Assembly: GCA_964413935.1 (NCBI GenBank)
Contig: CAYPTY010000013.1
Coordinates: 1-64,000, forward strand
Source of the DNA: CAYPTY01 sp964413935
GTDB taxonomy: Bacteria > Bacteroidota > Rhodothermia > Balneolales > Balneolaceae
Direction: 5' to 3'
Length of the DNA: 64,000 nt
In this document: piece by piece, positions 1-8,401 of the stretch
Layout: every line of letters starts with the position of its first letter
How positions within the stretch are numbered: the first letter of the stretch is position 1
The notes under the pieces: generated by a model
Databases searched by the model: none
What the model saw: the letters and a program-made list of their open reading frames with translations, nothing else
Told to the model about the DNA's origin: nothing
Translations under genes and position numbers: made by a program

Positions 1-1731
1 TATGAACCTCGCGAGCATGATCCCAGAGGCGGCTTTTTTGGTATCAGCTATCAGGATTACGGAACACCCATCGATGAATCACTGGTGAAACGTTTTATCT
101 CAAGGCATCGGCTGGAAAAGAAAAACCCGAATGCGGAAGTAAGTGATGTAGTTGAGCCCATCGTGTATTACCTGGATAATGGTACACCGGAGCCGGTTCG
201 TTCAGCTCTGCTGGATGGAGCCCGCTGGTGGGCGCAGGCCTTTGAGGCTGCCGGTTTCAAGGATGCCTATCGGGTAGAAATTATGCCGGAAGATGCCCAT
301 CCGATGGATGTGCGTTACAATGTGATTCAGTGGGTGCACCGATCAACCCGAGGCTGGAGTTATGGGGCATCGGTTACCGATCCGAGAACAGGTGAAATTA
401 TCAAAGGGCATGTATCGCTGGGTTCCTTACGTGTTCGACAGGATTTCCTGATTGCAGAGGGACTGCTGGCGCCTTACAAGAACGGCGTGGAAGAAGATCC
501 ACGCATGATGGAAATGGCGCTGGCCCGGATCCGGCAGCTTTCTGCTCACGAAGTTGGGCACACCCTGGGGCTGGCACATAACTTTGCCGCATCCACCTAT
601 GGCAGAGAATCTGTGATGGACTACCCGCATCCAACCGTGAAGCTGGATGTCAACGGAGAAATTGACCTGAGCGATGCATACGATACCGGTATTGGCGAGT
701 GGGATAAGGTGGCCATTGCTTTCGGCTATCAGGATTTCCCGGATGGTGCGGATGAAAAAGCCGAGCTGAACCGCATTCTGGAACAAGCCCACGCCGAAGG
801 TTACCGTTATATCACCGATCAGGACGCTCGTGGGCTGGAAGTAGCGCATCCAAAAGCGCATCTTTGGGACAATGGTGCCGATGCAGTGGCAGAACTCGAA
901 AATGTGATGTCTATTAGAAAAAAAGCCTTGAAGAAATTTGGTGAAGCAAACATACGGACAGGCCGTTCTATGTCTGAACTGGAGGATGTGCTTGTGCCCG
1001 TTTATCTTTTCCATCGTTATCAGACCCAGGCTGCAGTGAAGTTAATTGGTGGTGTGGATTACACCTATAAAATCAAGGGCGACAATCAGCCGGGCCCCGT
1101 AATCCTGCCGGCCAAGGAACAGGCCAAAGCGGCAAATTCGCTGCTGATGACCATTCAGCCGGAGCATCTGGCCATGCCGGAGCAGATACTGCAGACCATC
1201 CCGCCAAGAGCCGCAGGTATTGGTTCAACCCGGGAGCTGTTCCGCGGCAATACCGGTCCTACACTGGATCCACTGGGTATCGCCCATACCACCGCCGATT
1301 TCATTTTTAGCATGATGCTGCACCCTTATCGTGCAAATCGGTTGGTTGAGCAGGCCTCGCTGAGCAATGAACATTACAGCCTGGATGATCTGCTGAATGC
1401 TATATTCAAAGCCACCTGGGATAAGAAATCGGGCGATGATTATGAAGGAGCAGTGCAAATTATGGCCAATTATGCAGCGCTGAATAATCTCATAAAATTA
1501 TCCATGTCTGATTCGGCTCATCCAGCAGTGAAATCTGCGGTCATAAAACGCCTCAGAAACCTCAAAGACCGCATGCAGACGGGCACTTTCCGGGATGATG
1601 GGATCTACGCAGAAATGCTGCTAACCCAATATTTCGAGAATCCTGAGGAATTTGAAGGCATGGAAGTACTTCCTGCTCCGCCTGGATCACCCATCGGCAG
1701 CGATTTGAATGCATTTTGCAGCTATAACTGA
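1..1731 (+). CDS. Secreted zinc metalloprotease (DUF5117/DUF4953 type), 5' truncated by window edge
   Basis: The reading frame is open from base 1, so the gene begins before the window and only its last 576 codons are present. The fragment carries the extended metzincin zinc site HEVGHTLGLAH (bases 547-579), with three His ligands and the catalytic Glu, and a Met-turn-like VMDYPHP about 20 residues later (bases 613-633). Large secreted Bacteroidota proteins of this class have N-terminal DUF5118/DUF5117 domains, the metzincin core and a long C-terminal helical part; the section here matches the core and C-terminal part. The true substrate is unknown; a periplasmic or extracellular peptidase role is inferred. 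The aat gene starts 5 bases after its stop, so the two are probably co-transcribed. Confidence 0.9.
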   Translation, partial: YEPREHDPRGGFFGISYQDYGTPIDESLVKRFISRHRLEKKNPNAEVSDVVEPIVYYLDNGTPEPVRSALLDGARWWAQAFEAAGFKDAYRVEIMPEDAHPMDVRYNVIQWVHRSTRGWSYGASVTDPRTGEIIKGHVSLGSLRVRQDFLIAEGLLAPYKNGVEEDPRMMEMALARIRQLSAHEVGHTLGLAHNFAASTYGRESVMDYPHPTVKLDVNGEIDLSDAYDTGIGEWDKVAIAFGYQDFPDGADEKAELNRILEQAHAEGYRYITDQDARGLEVAHPKAHLWDNGADAVAELENVMSIRKKALKKFGEANIRTGRSMSELEDVLVPVYLFHRYQTQAAVKLIGGVDYTYKIKGDNQPGPVILPAKEQAKAANSLLMTIQPEHLAMPEQILQTIPPRAAGIGSTRELFRGNTGPTLDPLGIAHTTADFIFSMMLHPYRANRLVEQASLSNEHYSLDDLLNAIFKATWDKKSGDDYEGAVQIMANYAALNNLIKLSMSDSAHPAVKSAVIKRLRNLKDRMQTGTFRDDGIYAEMLLTQYFENPEEFEGMEVLPAPPGSPIGSDLNAFCSYN

Positions 1732-1736
1732 GTTCA

Positions 1737-2324
1737 GTGCCTCTCATTATTCCGCCTGAAATACTGCTCGAAGCATATTCACAGGGTATTTTTCCGATGG
1801 CTGAGAGCCGGGAAGCGGAAAATGTGGACTGGTACACGGCCGACCGGCGGGGCATCATCCCGCTGGATCAGTTTAAAGTTTCCAAAAATGTGCAGCGCGA
1901 AATCCGCAAGGGTATTTACGAATGCCGGGTGGATACGGTATTCAGAAAGGTGGTGGAAGCCTGTGCCGACCGGGAAACTACCTGGATCAACGACATCATC
2001 CTGGATTCCTATAGCCTAATGAATCAGATGGGATATGCGCATTCGGTGGAAATATTTCTGGAAGATGAGCTGGTGGGCGGACTATACGGTGTGAGCCTGG
2101 GCGCGGCGTTTTTCGGGGAATCCATGTTTCGCTATCAGAAAGGGGCAGATAAAATAGCGCTCTATTATTGCCACCAAATACTGGCGGAACAGGGATTCGA
2201 ACTATGGGACACTCAATTCTACACCAATCATCTGGGGCGGTTTGGATGCATGGAAATTGAAGCAGCTGAATATGAGGAATCGCTGGCCTCTGCCTTAAAT
2301 AAGGAATGTGTATTTAAACTTTGA
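1737..2324 (+). CDS. aat: Leucyl/phenylalanyl-tRNA--protein transferase
   Basis: Cytoplasmic enzyme that moves Leu or Phe from aminoacyl-tRNA to the N terminus of proteins starting with Arg or Lys, marking them for ClpS/ClpAP. The family signature is visible: GIFPMAE near residue 17, WYTADRRGIIPL near residue 31, a central GGLYGVSLG followed by FFGESMF, and a C-terminal DTQFYTNHLGRFG. At 195 residues it is a short but complete member (the E. coli enzyme is about 234). The start is GTG, 5 bases after the metalloprotease stop; no in-frame ATG precedes the conserved PPEILLEAYSQGIFPM region. A clpS gene lies near the other end of the window. Confidence 0.95.
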   Translation: MPLIIPPEILLEAYSQGIFPMAESREAENVDWYTADRRGIIPLDQFKVSKNVQREIRKGIYECRVDTVFRKVVEACADRETTWINDIILDSYSLMNQMGYAHSVEIFLEDELVGGLYGVSLGAAFFGESMFRYQKGADKIALYYCHQILAEQGFELWDTQFYTNHLGRFGCMEIEAAEYEESLASALNKECVFKL

Positions 2325-2340
2325 ACCGACTGTTCTGCTA

Positions 2341-2392
2341 AATAAATAAAAAAACCGCTGCCCGGATGGCGATTAAATCCGGACAACGGTTG
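2341..2392 (-). terminator. Rho-independent terminator for the reverse-strand gene ending at 2446
   Basis: A 15-bp stem (2354-2368 with 2378-2392) closes a 9-base loop. Read on the minus strand the two imperfect positions become G-U wobbles, and the stem is followed by a run TTTTTTTATTTATTT (complement of 2341-2353). On the plus strand those positions are C-A mismatches and there is no clean U run, so the element mainly serves the minus-strand transcript but may also slow transcription coming from aat. Confidence 0.8.
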
Positions 2393-2445
2393 TTTGAAGG
2401 TAAGCTCTCCTGATGGCTTAGATTACAACAAGGGTTGAGTTAAGA

Positions 2446-3642
2446 TCAGTACTCCCGGACTACTACTTCTTTCAGGGCGTCTTCACGACTCATGCTGCCG
2501 CGGTCCAGATTGCTGAGCACCGATTTTTTTATCTGGAAGTCCACTCGATCCGGGACATCTTTAAGTCGGTCTTTGATGTTCAGGGTTACCAGCAGGAACT
2601 GATCATCCTTCACGGTATTCAGTGTTCGGGCATAGTCCACGATGAATTCACGCATTTTGGTGAGCAGGGCATCGTATTCTTCCTGAATCATCTTGTTACG
2701 TTCTTCAGCGGCTTTCTCTTTTTTCTCCTTTATTTCCTCCACAGTGATGCGTTGTTGTCCGTTTTCATTTTCAACAATTACGTTTCGGCCATCAACGGTA
2801 CCAAAGTAGGTAACTGAAGCACGACTGCCGTGGCCCAGGTGTACATCAATGGTGTACAAGGCCCCGAAATTTTCCAGATAGAGATAGCTGAGCGCTCCTC
2901 TTCGGGTGATGTGAAATTCGTAGCCCTCGCCTTCTTCCAGAGCGGTTTCAAAGATGTTGCCAAGCACCTTCAGATCCAGGTTTTCATCGGGTTTATTCTC
3001 CGTCTTGGATATGGATACGCTGTTATTAAAGTTAGCTTCATTGAGTTTGCCGGCCCGGTAATCCTGTATATCCTTCCAGCTGGCCGAAGCCGAAATCACC
3101 GGCAGGTCTTTCTGGGCTTTTTCAGTACGGGAATTACCTTTGATTACAAATAAGGGGGCTCTGGACTTAGTAGCATTGGCCCCGTAAATCACCATTACGT
3201 TTTCGTTATTTTTCAGCTGACCAATGGTTGCCGCGTAATCGCGCAGGAATTCAAGGATGCGTGATTCCACATTTTCCTCATTGATGACTTCATTGCCTTC
3301 TTCTCCATAGTAGAAGGTATAACCGTTGGTGATGGATTTGTCTTCCTCCGATTCAGAACTTCGGACTACGATACGGCCATACTGTTTGGGATGCGGAACC
3401 ATAAAGATCACGCCATAACCCGGCAGATAGGTTCCTTTTACGGTTGATCGCTCAATGGAGGAAACGAAAGCATTCTCTGCATTCATGCTGCGGATTGGTC
3501 CGGTCTTAAAGGATTCGCTGAGTACGCTTTCCAGAATCCGGATGTCCCGGTTCATCCTTTTGGTGTCGATGTCCTGGGCTTGCACAAAACTTCCCGCAAG
3601 CAGGATCAGGGTTAAAGAGAGTAGTGAGTATAGGTTTTTCAT
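2446..3642 (-). CDS. Secreted protein of unknown function in an ECF sigma cassette
   Basis: Not recognised as a named family. The 398-residue protein has a typical signal peptide (hydrophobic residues 4-19, cleavage likely after VQAQ at about 23), so it should be periplasmic or surface-exposed. It has no further membrane segments and no cysteine pairs. Residues around 300-335 are very rich in Lys and Glu and probably form a coiled coil. It lies 33 bases downstream of the anti-sigma-like gene on the same strand and ends before a good terminator, so it is the last gene of a sigma/anti-sigma/secreted-protein unit. It may be the stress-sensing partner or simply a target of that system; this is inference. 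Confidence 0.75.
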   Translation of the reverse strand: MKNLYSLLSLTLILLAGSFVQAQDIDTKRMNRDIRILESVLSESFKTGPIRSMNAENAFVSSIERSTVKGTYLPGYGVIFMVPHPKQYGRIVVRSSESEEDKSITNGYTFYYGEEGNEVINEENVESRILEFLRDYAATIGQLKNNENVMVIYGANATKSRAPLFVIKGNSRTEKAQKDLPVISASASWKDIQDYRAGKLNEANFNNSVSISKTENKPDENLDLKVLGNIFETALEEGEGYEFHITRRGALSYLYLENFGALYTIDVHLGHGSRASVTYFGTVDGRNVIVENENGQQRITVEEIKEKKEKAAEERNKMIQEEYDALLTKMREFIVDYARTLNTVKDDQFLLVTLNIKDRLKDVPDRVDFQIKKSVLSNLDRGSMSREDALKEVVVREY

Positions 3643-3675
3643 AATAGTGCGTTAGTGTGAGTGAGTAAATTCGGT

Positions 3676-4353
3676 TTAGCGTTCGGTTCCTACGGCCTGA
3701 AAGAGGCTGCCCAGTACTTCGTCGGTTCTTTGAAAACGGTCGTAGGTTGATTCTTCAAGGCTTTCGAAGCCGAGGGAAATCATTCTCAGGTCTTCATTAC
3801 GCTGCTGGCTCAGGTAGTCGGCAAAATCAGTGAGTGTGGTTTGCAGTTGCTGCTGCTGCTGTGTCTGCAGGGTGCTGATGAGCTGATTCATACGCTCTTC
3901 CTGATCGCTCTGCAGTTGATTGATAATCTGCTCTACCTGCCCCACAGTAAAAGTGGGTTCTGCGGGTTCGGTGAATTCAGGAAGCGGTTCGGCCTTGCTG
4001 AGACTTAAAGCCAGCTGCCCGTTTTCGGTTGAGATATTCAGGTTGCCTGCCAGCACACCGATGAAGAAAATCAGGATGGCGGCCGCGGCGCCGCTCAGGC
4101 TTTTCCAGCGGGAGCCAAGAGGCAGAATACGAGCCTGCTCTTTCTGCTCTTCCATTGGAAGAATCAGCAGATCCTCTTCAGGTTGTTCCGCGGGCATAAA
4201 GCTGAGGAGATCAGCAGTTTCGCCGAGCTCATCCAGTTCGGTTTTCAGTTCCGGATGTTCATTCAGGTATTGTTCGAAATCCGCCTTTTGTTGTTCATCC
4301 ATCTCATCATAGAGATAGTCCATATACTGGCGGCGTGCTTCTTCATGATTCAT
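3676..4353 (-). CDS. Anti-sigma-factor-like single-pass membrane protein
   Basis: The 225-residue protein begins with a helical acidic segment (MNHEEARRQYMDYLYDEMD, then LNEHPELKTELDEL) like the N-terminal anti-sigma domain of ECF regulators, but has no His/Cys zinc site, so it is not a ZAS-type protein. One membrane segment (about residues 85-101, ending IGVLAGNL) separates it from a periplasmic C-terminal half that is Gln-rich (QTQQQQQLQ) and probably coiled coil. Its start overlaps the end of the ECF sigma gene by 11 bases, which is the usual arrangement for translationally coupled sigma/anti-sigma pairs. Role inferred: hold the sigma factor at the membrane until an envelope signal releases it. 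Confidence 0.75.
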   Translation of the reverse strand: MNHEEARRQYMDYLYDEMDEQQKADFEQYLNEHPELKTELDELGETADLLSFMPAEQPEEDLLILPMEEQKEQARILPLGSRWKSLSGAAAAILIFFIGVLAGNLNISTENGQLALSLSKAEPLPEFTEPAEPTFTVGQVEQIINQLQSDQEERMNQLISTLQTQQQQQLQTTLTDFADYLSQQRNEDLRMISLGFESLEESTYDRFQRTDEVLGSLFQAVGTER

Positions 4354-4915
4354 ATTCGAAGGCCTCTTTGGTTAAATTCCATTGGTTAAAAATGTCTCTC
4401 AGATTTTTAAGTCCATAATACATACGTGATTTCACGGTGTTTTCGGACTCGTCCAGGATTTCTGCAATCTCCCGAAAGGTCAGGTTTTCATACTGCTTCA
4501 TGATGATGACCACCCTTTGCTCGGTGGGGATCTGAATCAGCGCTTTGCTGAGCAGCACCGTTGCTTCTGCCCGGTTGTATCCATGTTCGGGTGAAGCGGT
4601 AACCGGCTGGGCCGGAGCCTGCTTAAGGGCTTCCAGGGAAGAAGTACGGGTGCGTCCGCTGCGTTTCAGTTCATCCAGGCACAGGTTATTGGCGATGCGA
4701 TACAGCCAGGAGCGAAACTTGGCAGCATCATCCAGGCTGTCCATTTTCTGATAAGCCTTGATGAAGGTTTTCTGGGTAATATCATGTGCATCATCCTGAT
4801 TGTTGAAAAACCTGTAGGCAAAACGATGAATAGGGTTGCGCCAGCGTTTCACCAGCAGGTTGAAGGCCTGCACATCCCCACCCGTGAATTGCTGTACCAG
4901 ACGGGCATCTTCCAT
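4343..4915 (-). CDS. RNA polymerase ECF-type sigma-70 factor
   Basis: The protein has the two domains of extracytoplasmic-function sigma factors: region 2 (RFAYRFFNNQDDAHDITQ, with QKTFIKAYQKM) for core binding and -10 recognition, and region 4 (LTFREIAEILDESENTVKSR) as the -35 helix-turn-helix. The ATG at 4915 gives 190 residues; a TTG at 4930 would add five more and cannot be excluded. The downstream anti-sigma-like gene overlaps its end. No upstream autoregulated promoter could be assigned with confidence. Confidence 0.9.
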   Translation of the reverse strand: MEDARLVQQFTGGDVQAFNLLVKRWRNPIHRFAYRFFNNQDDAHDITQKTFIKAYQKMDSLDDAAKFRSWLYRIANNLCLDELKRSGRTRTSSLEALKQAPAQPVTASPEHGYNRAEATVLLSKALIQIPTEQRVVIIMKQYENLTFREIAEILDESENTVKSRMYYGLKNLRDIFNQWNLTKEAFEYES

Positions 4916-5009
4916 TGTATCCTGTTTCAAATCAATTTCTTTTCTGTTTCGCCCTTAAGACGAAGCAGTATGCGTATTAGTTCTAAAATAAATGGAAGAA
5001 GGGGTGAAA

Positions 5010-6095
5010 TCAGCGAAAAAGGTCCAGTTCAAGCTGTTCGGCGTACTGCTGATCACCAAGATTCAGGTTGGAGAGAGAGATACCAAGCAGCCGCACTTCA
5101 CGCGAACCCACCTCGGTATCTTCCAGTAAGTTTTTTGCAGCGGTTGTAATCTCATCGGCATCGTTGGTGTGATGTGCCAGTGTGACGCTGCGGGTCACCG
5201 TTTCGAAATCGGAATAGCGGGCTTTCAGGGTTATGGTCTTGCCCTTAGCCTGAATCTTTTTCATCCCGTCTGAAATTTGCCGGGCCAGATCTTCAAGAAA
5301 ACTGTGCACCCAGTTGATGTCGCCCTTATCATCAGAAAAAGTACGCTCTTTACCATAGGACTTCCGGATACGATGAGGTTTTACTTCCCGATCGTCCTGA
5401 CCCCGCACAATGCGGTAATAGTATCTTCCCACTTTTCCGAAGCTGTTCACCAGGTCTATTTCCGACCATTTCTTCAGATCCGTACCGGTTTTGATGCCCA
5501 GGCTTTTCATCTTTTTCTGGGTGGCTTTGCCCACTCCGTGAAATTTCTTGATGGGCAGGGATTCGATAAAGGCTTCGGCTTTATCCGGAGTGATGACGGT
5601 GAGTCCATCGGGTTTGTCGTAGTCGGAGGCAATTTTAGCCAGAAACTTATTATGCGAAACTCCGGCCGAGGCAGTGAGCCGGGTCTTTTCTTTGATCTTT
5701 TCTTTGATCTCCTTTGCGATGAGGGTAGCGGAAGGGTTCCCGACATGATTTTCCGTCACATCCAGATAGGCTTCATCCAGGGATAACGGCTCCACCAGAT
5801 CAGTGTATTCAAAAAATACTTCGCGGATTTGCTGTGAGGCTTCTTTATAGGCTTCGAAACGGGGTTTGAGGAAAATGCCATGCGGACAAAGCCGGCCGGC
5901 CTGCGCCGTAGGCATGGCGGAATGCACACCGTACTTCCGGGCCTCATAATTACAGGTTGAGACTACTCCTCTTGAATTTGGTGAACCACCCACAATCACA
6001 GGCTTGCCTTTCAGGCTGGGATCATCCCGCTCCTCCACAGCCGCATAAAAGGCATCCATATCGATATGAATAATCTTTTTATATGTGTGATTCAT
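5010..6095 (-). CDS. dinB: DNA polymerase IV (Y-family translesion polymerase)
   Basis: Error-prone polymerase that copies past damaged bases. Motif HIDMDAFYAAVEERD (first catalytic Asp at residue 12) and SLDEAYLDVT (Asp107-Glu108) give the three metal-binding acids; SAGVSHNKFLAKIASDYDKP is the conserved palm segment, followed by the thumb HhH region (FHGVGKATQKKMKSLGIK) and the little-finger domain. The C terminus ends QLELDLFR, which fits a beta-clamp-binding motif (QLELDLF-like), as usual for DinB. The ATG at 6095 was chosen over an upstream TTG at 6110, because the latter lies in the tail of the neighbouring terminator. Length about 361, normal for the family. Confidence 0.95.
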   Translation of the reverse strand: MNHTYKKIIHIDMDAFYAAVEERDDPSLKGKPVIVGGSPNSRGVVSTCNYEARKYGVHSAMPTAQAGRLCPHGIFLKPRFEAYKEASQQIREVFFEYTDLVEPLSLDEAYLDVTENHVGNPSATLIAKEIKEKIKEKTRLTASAGVSHNKFLAKIASDYDKPDGLTVITPDKAEAFIESLPIKKFHGVGKATQKKMKSLGIKTGTDLKKWSEIDLVNSFGKVGRYYYRIVRGQDDREVKPHRIRKSYGKERTFSDDKGDINWVHSFLEDLARQISDGMKKIQAKGKTITLKARYSDFETVTRSVTLAHHTNDADEITTAAKNLLEDTEVGSREVRLLGISLSNLNLGDQQYAEQLELDLFR

Positions 6096-6108
6096 GTGTA
6101 AAAGGTGC

Positions 6109-6148
6109 AAAAAAGAAGGGCAAAAGTCTATAGTGAAGATTGCCCTTC
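6109..6148 (-). terminator. Rho-independent terminator after the dipeptidase gene
   Basis: Perfect 8-bp stem GAAGGGCA/TGCCCTTC (6115-6122 with 6141-6148), 18-base loop, followed on the minus strand by a T run (complement of 6109-6114). It sits between the stop of the dipeptidase gene and the start of dinB, so dinB probably has its own promoter or depends on read-through. Confidence 0.75.
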
Positions 6149-6166
6149 GGGAAGATTTTCTGCGGA

Positions 6167-7456
6167 TCAGCTCTCCTGCAGTTCCGCGGCTACAGCCTGA
6201 ACTTCATCCAGAACGCGGAGCAGGTTGCCACTCCATAGTTTCTCAATTTCCTCCTCGGTATAGCCTCTTTTCACCAGTTCCAGGGTTACATTGAAGGTCT
6301 GAGAGGCATCCATCCAGCCGTAGACTCCGCCACCGCCGTCAAAGTCAGAACTAATGCCCACATGATCGATACCGATCAGCTCTACCATGTAGTCAATGTG
6401 ATCCACAAAATCAGCCACATCCACCGGGGGTGCTTTTTTCATGGCTTTGTCCAGATCCGGTTTGGCCATTTCCCGAACTTCGTCCAGACGCTGGTAATAG
6501 GCATCCTGAGCTTCGGTATCCAGCGCGCGGATTTCCCGGCGACTCAGCATTTCGAAGTCATTGTCTTCGGCCACCGATTCCAGCGCCTCATTGTAGGCAT
6601 CCAGATAAGCCCGGTGTTTTTCCGCATCGATGTAGGAGCGGAAGGCGACGGTCTGAACCACGCCACCATTTTCCTTCAGCATCATCAGTTCTTCGTCGTC
6701 CAGGTTGCGGCTTACTTTGTTCAAAGCCCGAGCGGACGAATGCGAAGCAATCACCGGAGCTTTGGACAGCCTCATGGTTTCCATATTGGCTTTTTTGGAG
6801 GGATGGGAGAGGTCAATCATGATACCCCATTTATTCATTTCCTTGATGGCTTCCCGGCCCAGATCGCTGAGCCCATCGTGCAGCCACACCGAATCGCGTT
6901 CACCGGTATTCGAGTCACTAAACTGGCTGTGTCCGTTGTGGGACAGCGACATGTAGGTGGCGCCACGCTCTGCGAATTCCTTTATACGGCTCAGATCTGT
7001 TCCAAGTGGATAGGCATTTTCTACGCCAATCATGGCCACCAGTTTTCCGGAGGCTGCAATGCGACGCACATCATCCGAAGTAGTTGCCAGTTCAATGCGG
7101 TCGGGAGCGTAGAGCTCAGCCAGCCGGTGAATGGCTTTGAATTTATCATCCGCATTTTCATAGGCCGCGACATAGCCTTCATCCGAAAGGGTATCCTGAC
7201 CGGTATAGACTACAAAAAAGGCTACATCCAGTCCGCCTTCCTCCATTTTTGGGAGGTCGACCTGTGTATTCCGCAGAGTGGAATAATTCCGGTCATCCGT
7301 GAAATTGGAGGTACTGATATCTACATGCGTATCCAGGGTGATCACCCGTTCGTGGATGTCCTGGGCTTCGGCCAGTAATTCAGGATCAATTTCTTCGGTC
7401 TGATTACAGGCACTGAAGGTAAACAAAAGGGTTGAGAGCAATAAAAGTTTTTTCAT
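6167..7456 (-). CDS. Membrane dipeptidase, peptidase family M19, predicted lipoprotein
   Basis: Zinc dipeptidase that splits dipeptides, family of renal dipeptidase. Metal ligands are visible: DTHVD near the N terminus (His and Asp), the bridging Glu in IGVENAY, DLSHPS and IASHSSARA (two His), and SSDFDGGGG near the C terminus. The ATG at 7456 gives 429 residues starting MKKLLLLSTLLFTFSAC, a lipoprotein signal with the acylated Cys at residue 17. The frame is open further upstream to 7777 but that part overlaps the divergent gene and would bury the signal peptide, so it is not used. Likely anchored in the outer or inner membrane facing the periplasm. Confidence 0.93.
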   Translation of the reverse strand: MKKLLLLSTLLFTFSACNQTEEIDPELLAEAQDIHERVITLDTHVDISTSNFTDDRNYSTLRNTQVDLPKMEEGGLDVAFFVVYTGQDTLSDEGYVAAYENADDKFKAIHRLAELYAPDRIELATTSDDVRRIAASGKLVAMIGVENAYPLGTDLSRIKEFAERGATYMSLSHNGHSQFSDSNTGERDSVWLHDGLSDLGREAIKEMNKWGIMIDLSHPSKKANMETMRLSKAPVIASHSSARALNKVSRNLDDEELMMLKENGGVVQTVAFRSYIDAEKHRAYLDAYNEALESVAEDNDFEMLSRREIRALDTEAQDAYYQRLDEVREMAKPDLDKAMKKAPPVDVADFVDHIDYMVELIGIDHVGISSDFDGGGGVYGWMDASQTFNVTLELVKRGYTEEEIEKLWSGNLLRVLDEVQAVAAELQES

Positions 7457-7577
7457 AAAGTCAGTTAGGGCATAAATGCTTAAGGTTCGGCCACAGTATA
7501 ACCTAAATGAGGCATTCTGACCTGCATATTTTGTAAAATGCGGGGTAACAAGATCGGCATCACTGCGTGCAAAGCCT

Positions 7578-8327
7578 ATGTCAAAAAAACTGGACGAGCA
7601 AATACAATGGCTGGCGGAATCACCGGAGGAATTCAAAGCCCGTTTTGAGGGACAGCTCCGCGGCGATAAAGTGCCTTCATCACCCAGCGGAATCCGGAAA
7701 CGAAATCTTCTGAGGGAGGCGATTGGCTGGCTGATTTTGATTCTGACCGTCGCTACGCTGCCCTTTATCACCCTCATTCGCAGTTCACTGATCTTTCATC
7801 AGCACTATGAGCTCAATGGCTGGCTGGCACTGGCAGCCGGGGCGGCGCTCACCATGCTGGTACTGATTGCCGGTGTTTTTGTGCTTTTTAGAAAAGTAAA
7901 ACAGAAAAAGCGATTGCTGAACTGGACCTGGAAAGGAGCCTCTCTGCTGGTAATCGGTTTTTGTTTGTATGCCCTGTTGTTTATTTCGGGTCAGAACACC
8001 AAAAACGAAGAAATCAGAAGTGTGTACCGAAGCCTGCACCCGGTGATGCGCGTCACTCTGGCGGTGGTAACCCTGGCCGACTCCGGACTTATCATTACCG
8101 ACATCAGCCGTACGCCGGATGATTATCTCGCGATGGGTTTAACGCCGCTTCAGTACTCAAAGCACTATCCACAGGAAGATGGTTTTGTATATGCGGTGGA
8201 CCTCCGCACCATCGGGCAGAGCGAAGTTAGAAACGTCATTTTGAAATGGTCATTCGAATTACTCGGATTTGATACCCTCCGGCATACCGGAACGGCCGAT
8301 CACCTGCATATTTCTCTCCCTTCCTGA
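7578..8327 (+). CDS. Membrane protein of unknown function
   Basis: Not recognised. The 249-residue protein has a charged cytoplasmic N terminus (SKKLDEQIQWLAESPEEFKARF), then three predicted membrane segments at roughly residues 47-68, 79-103 and 116-136, followed by a soluble C-terminal domain of about 110 residues containing TPDDYLAMGLTPLQYSKHYPQ. Divergent from the dipeptidase gene, with 121 bases between the starts, and 74 bases before glutamate dehydrogenase in the same direction. No catalytic motif stands out. Confidence 0.75.
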   Translation: MSKKLDEQIQWLAESPEEFKARFEGQLRGDKVPSSPSGIRKRNLLREAIGWLILILTVATLPFITLIRSSLIFHQHYELNGWLALAAGAALTMLVLIAGVFVLFRKVKQKKRLLNWTWKGASLLVIGFCLYALLFISGQNTKNEEIRSVYRSLHPVMRVTLAVVTLADSGLIITDISRTPDDYLAMGLTPLQYSKHYPQEDGFVYAVDLRTIGQSEVRNVILKWSFELLGFDTLRHTGTADHLHISLPS

Positions 8328-8401
8328 GAAAGAATCCTGTTGTAAGTAACTTGCAGAATTGCGACACTCATGCATTCTGAAACAAACGAATTTAACCACT
8401 T

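Noticed and set aside
6362..7378. 338-codon open frame on the plus strand
   Set aside because: It lies antisense to the dipeptidase gene, whose zinc motifs are clear; composition rich in His, Phe and Ile is typical of a shadow frame.
7457..7777. N-terminal extension of the dipeptidase
   Set aside because: It overlaps the divergent membrane-protein gene and would hide a clear lipoprotein signal.
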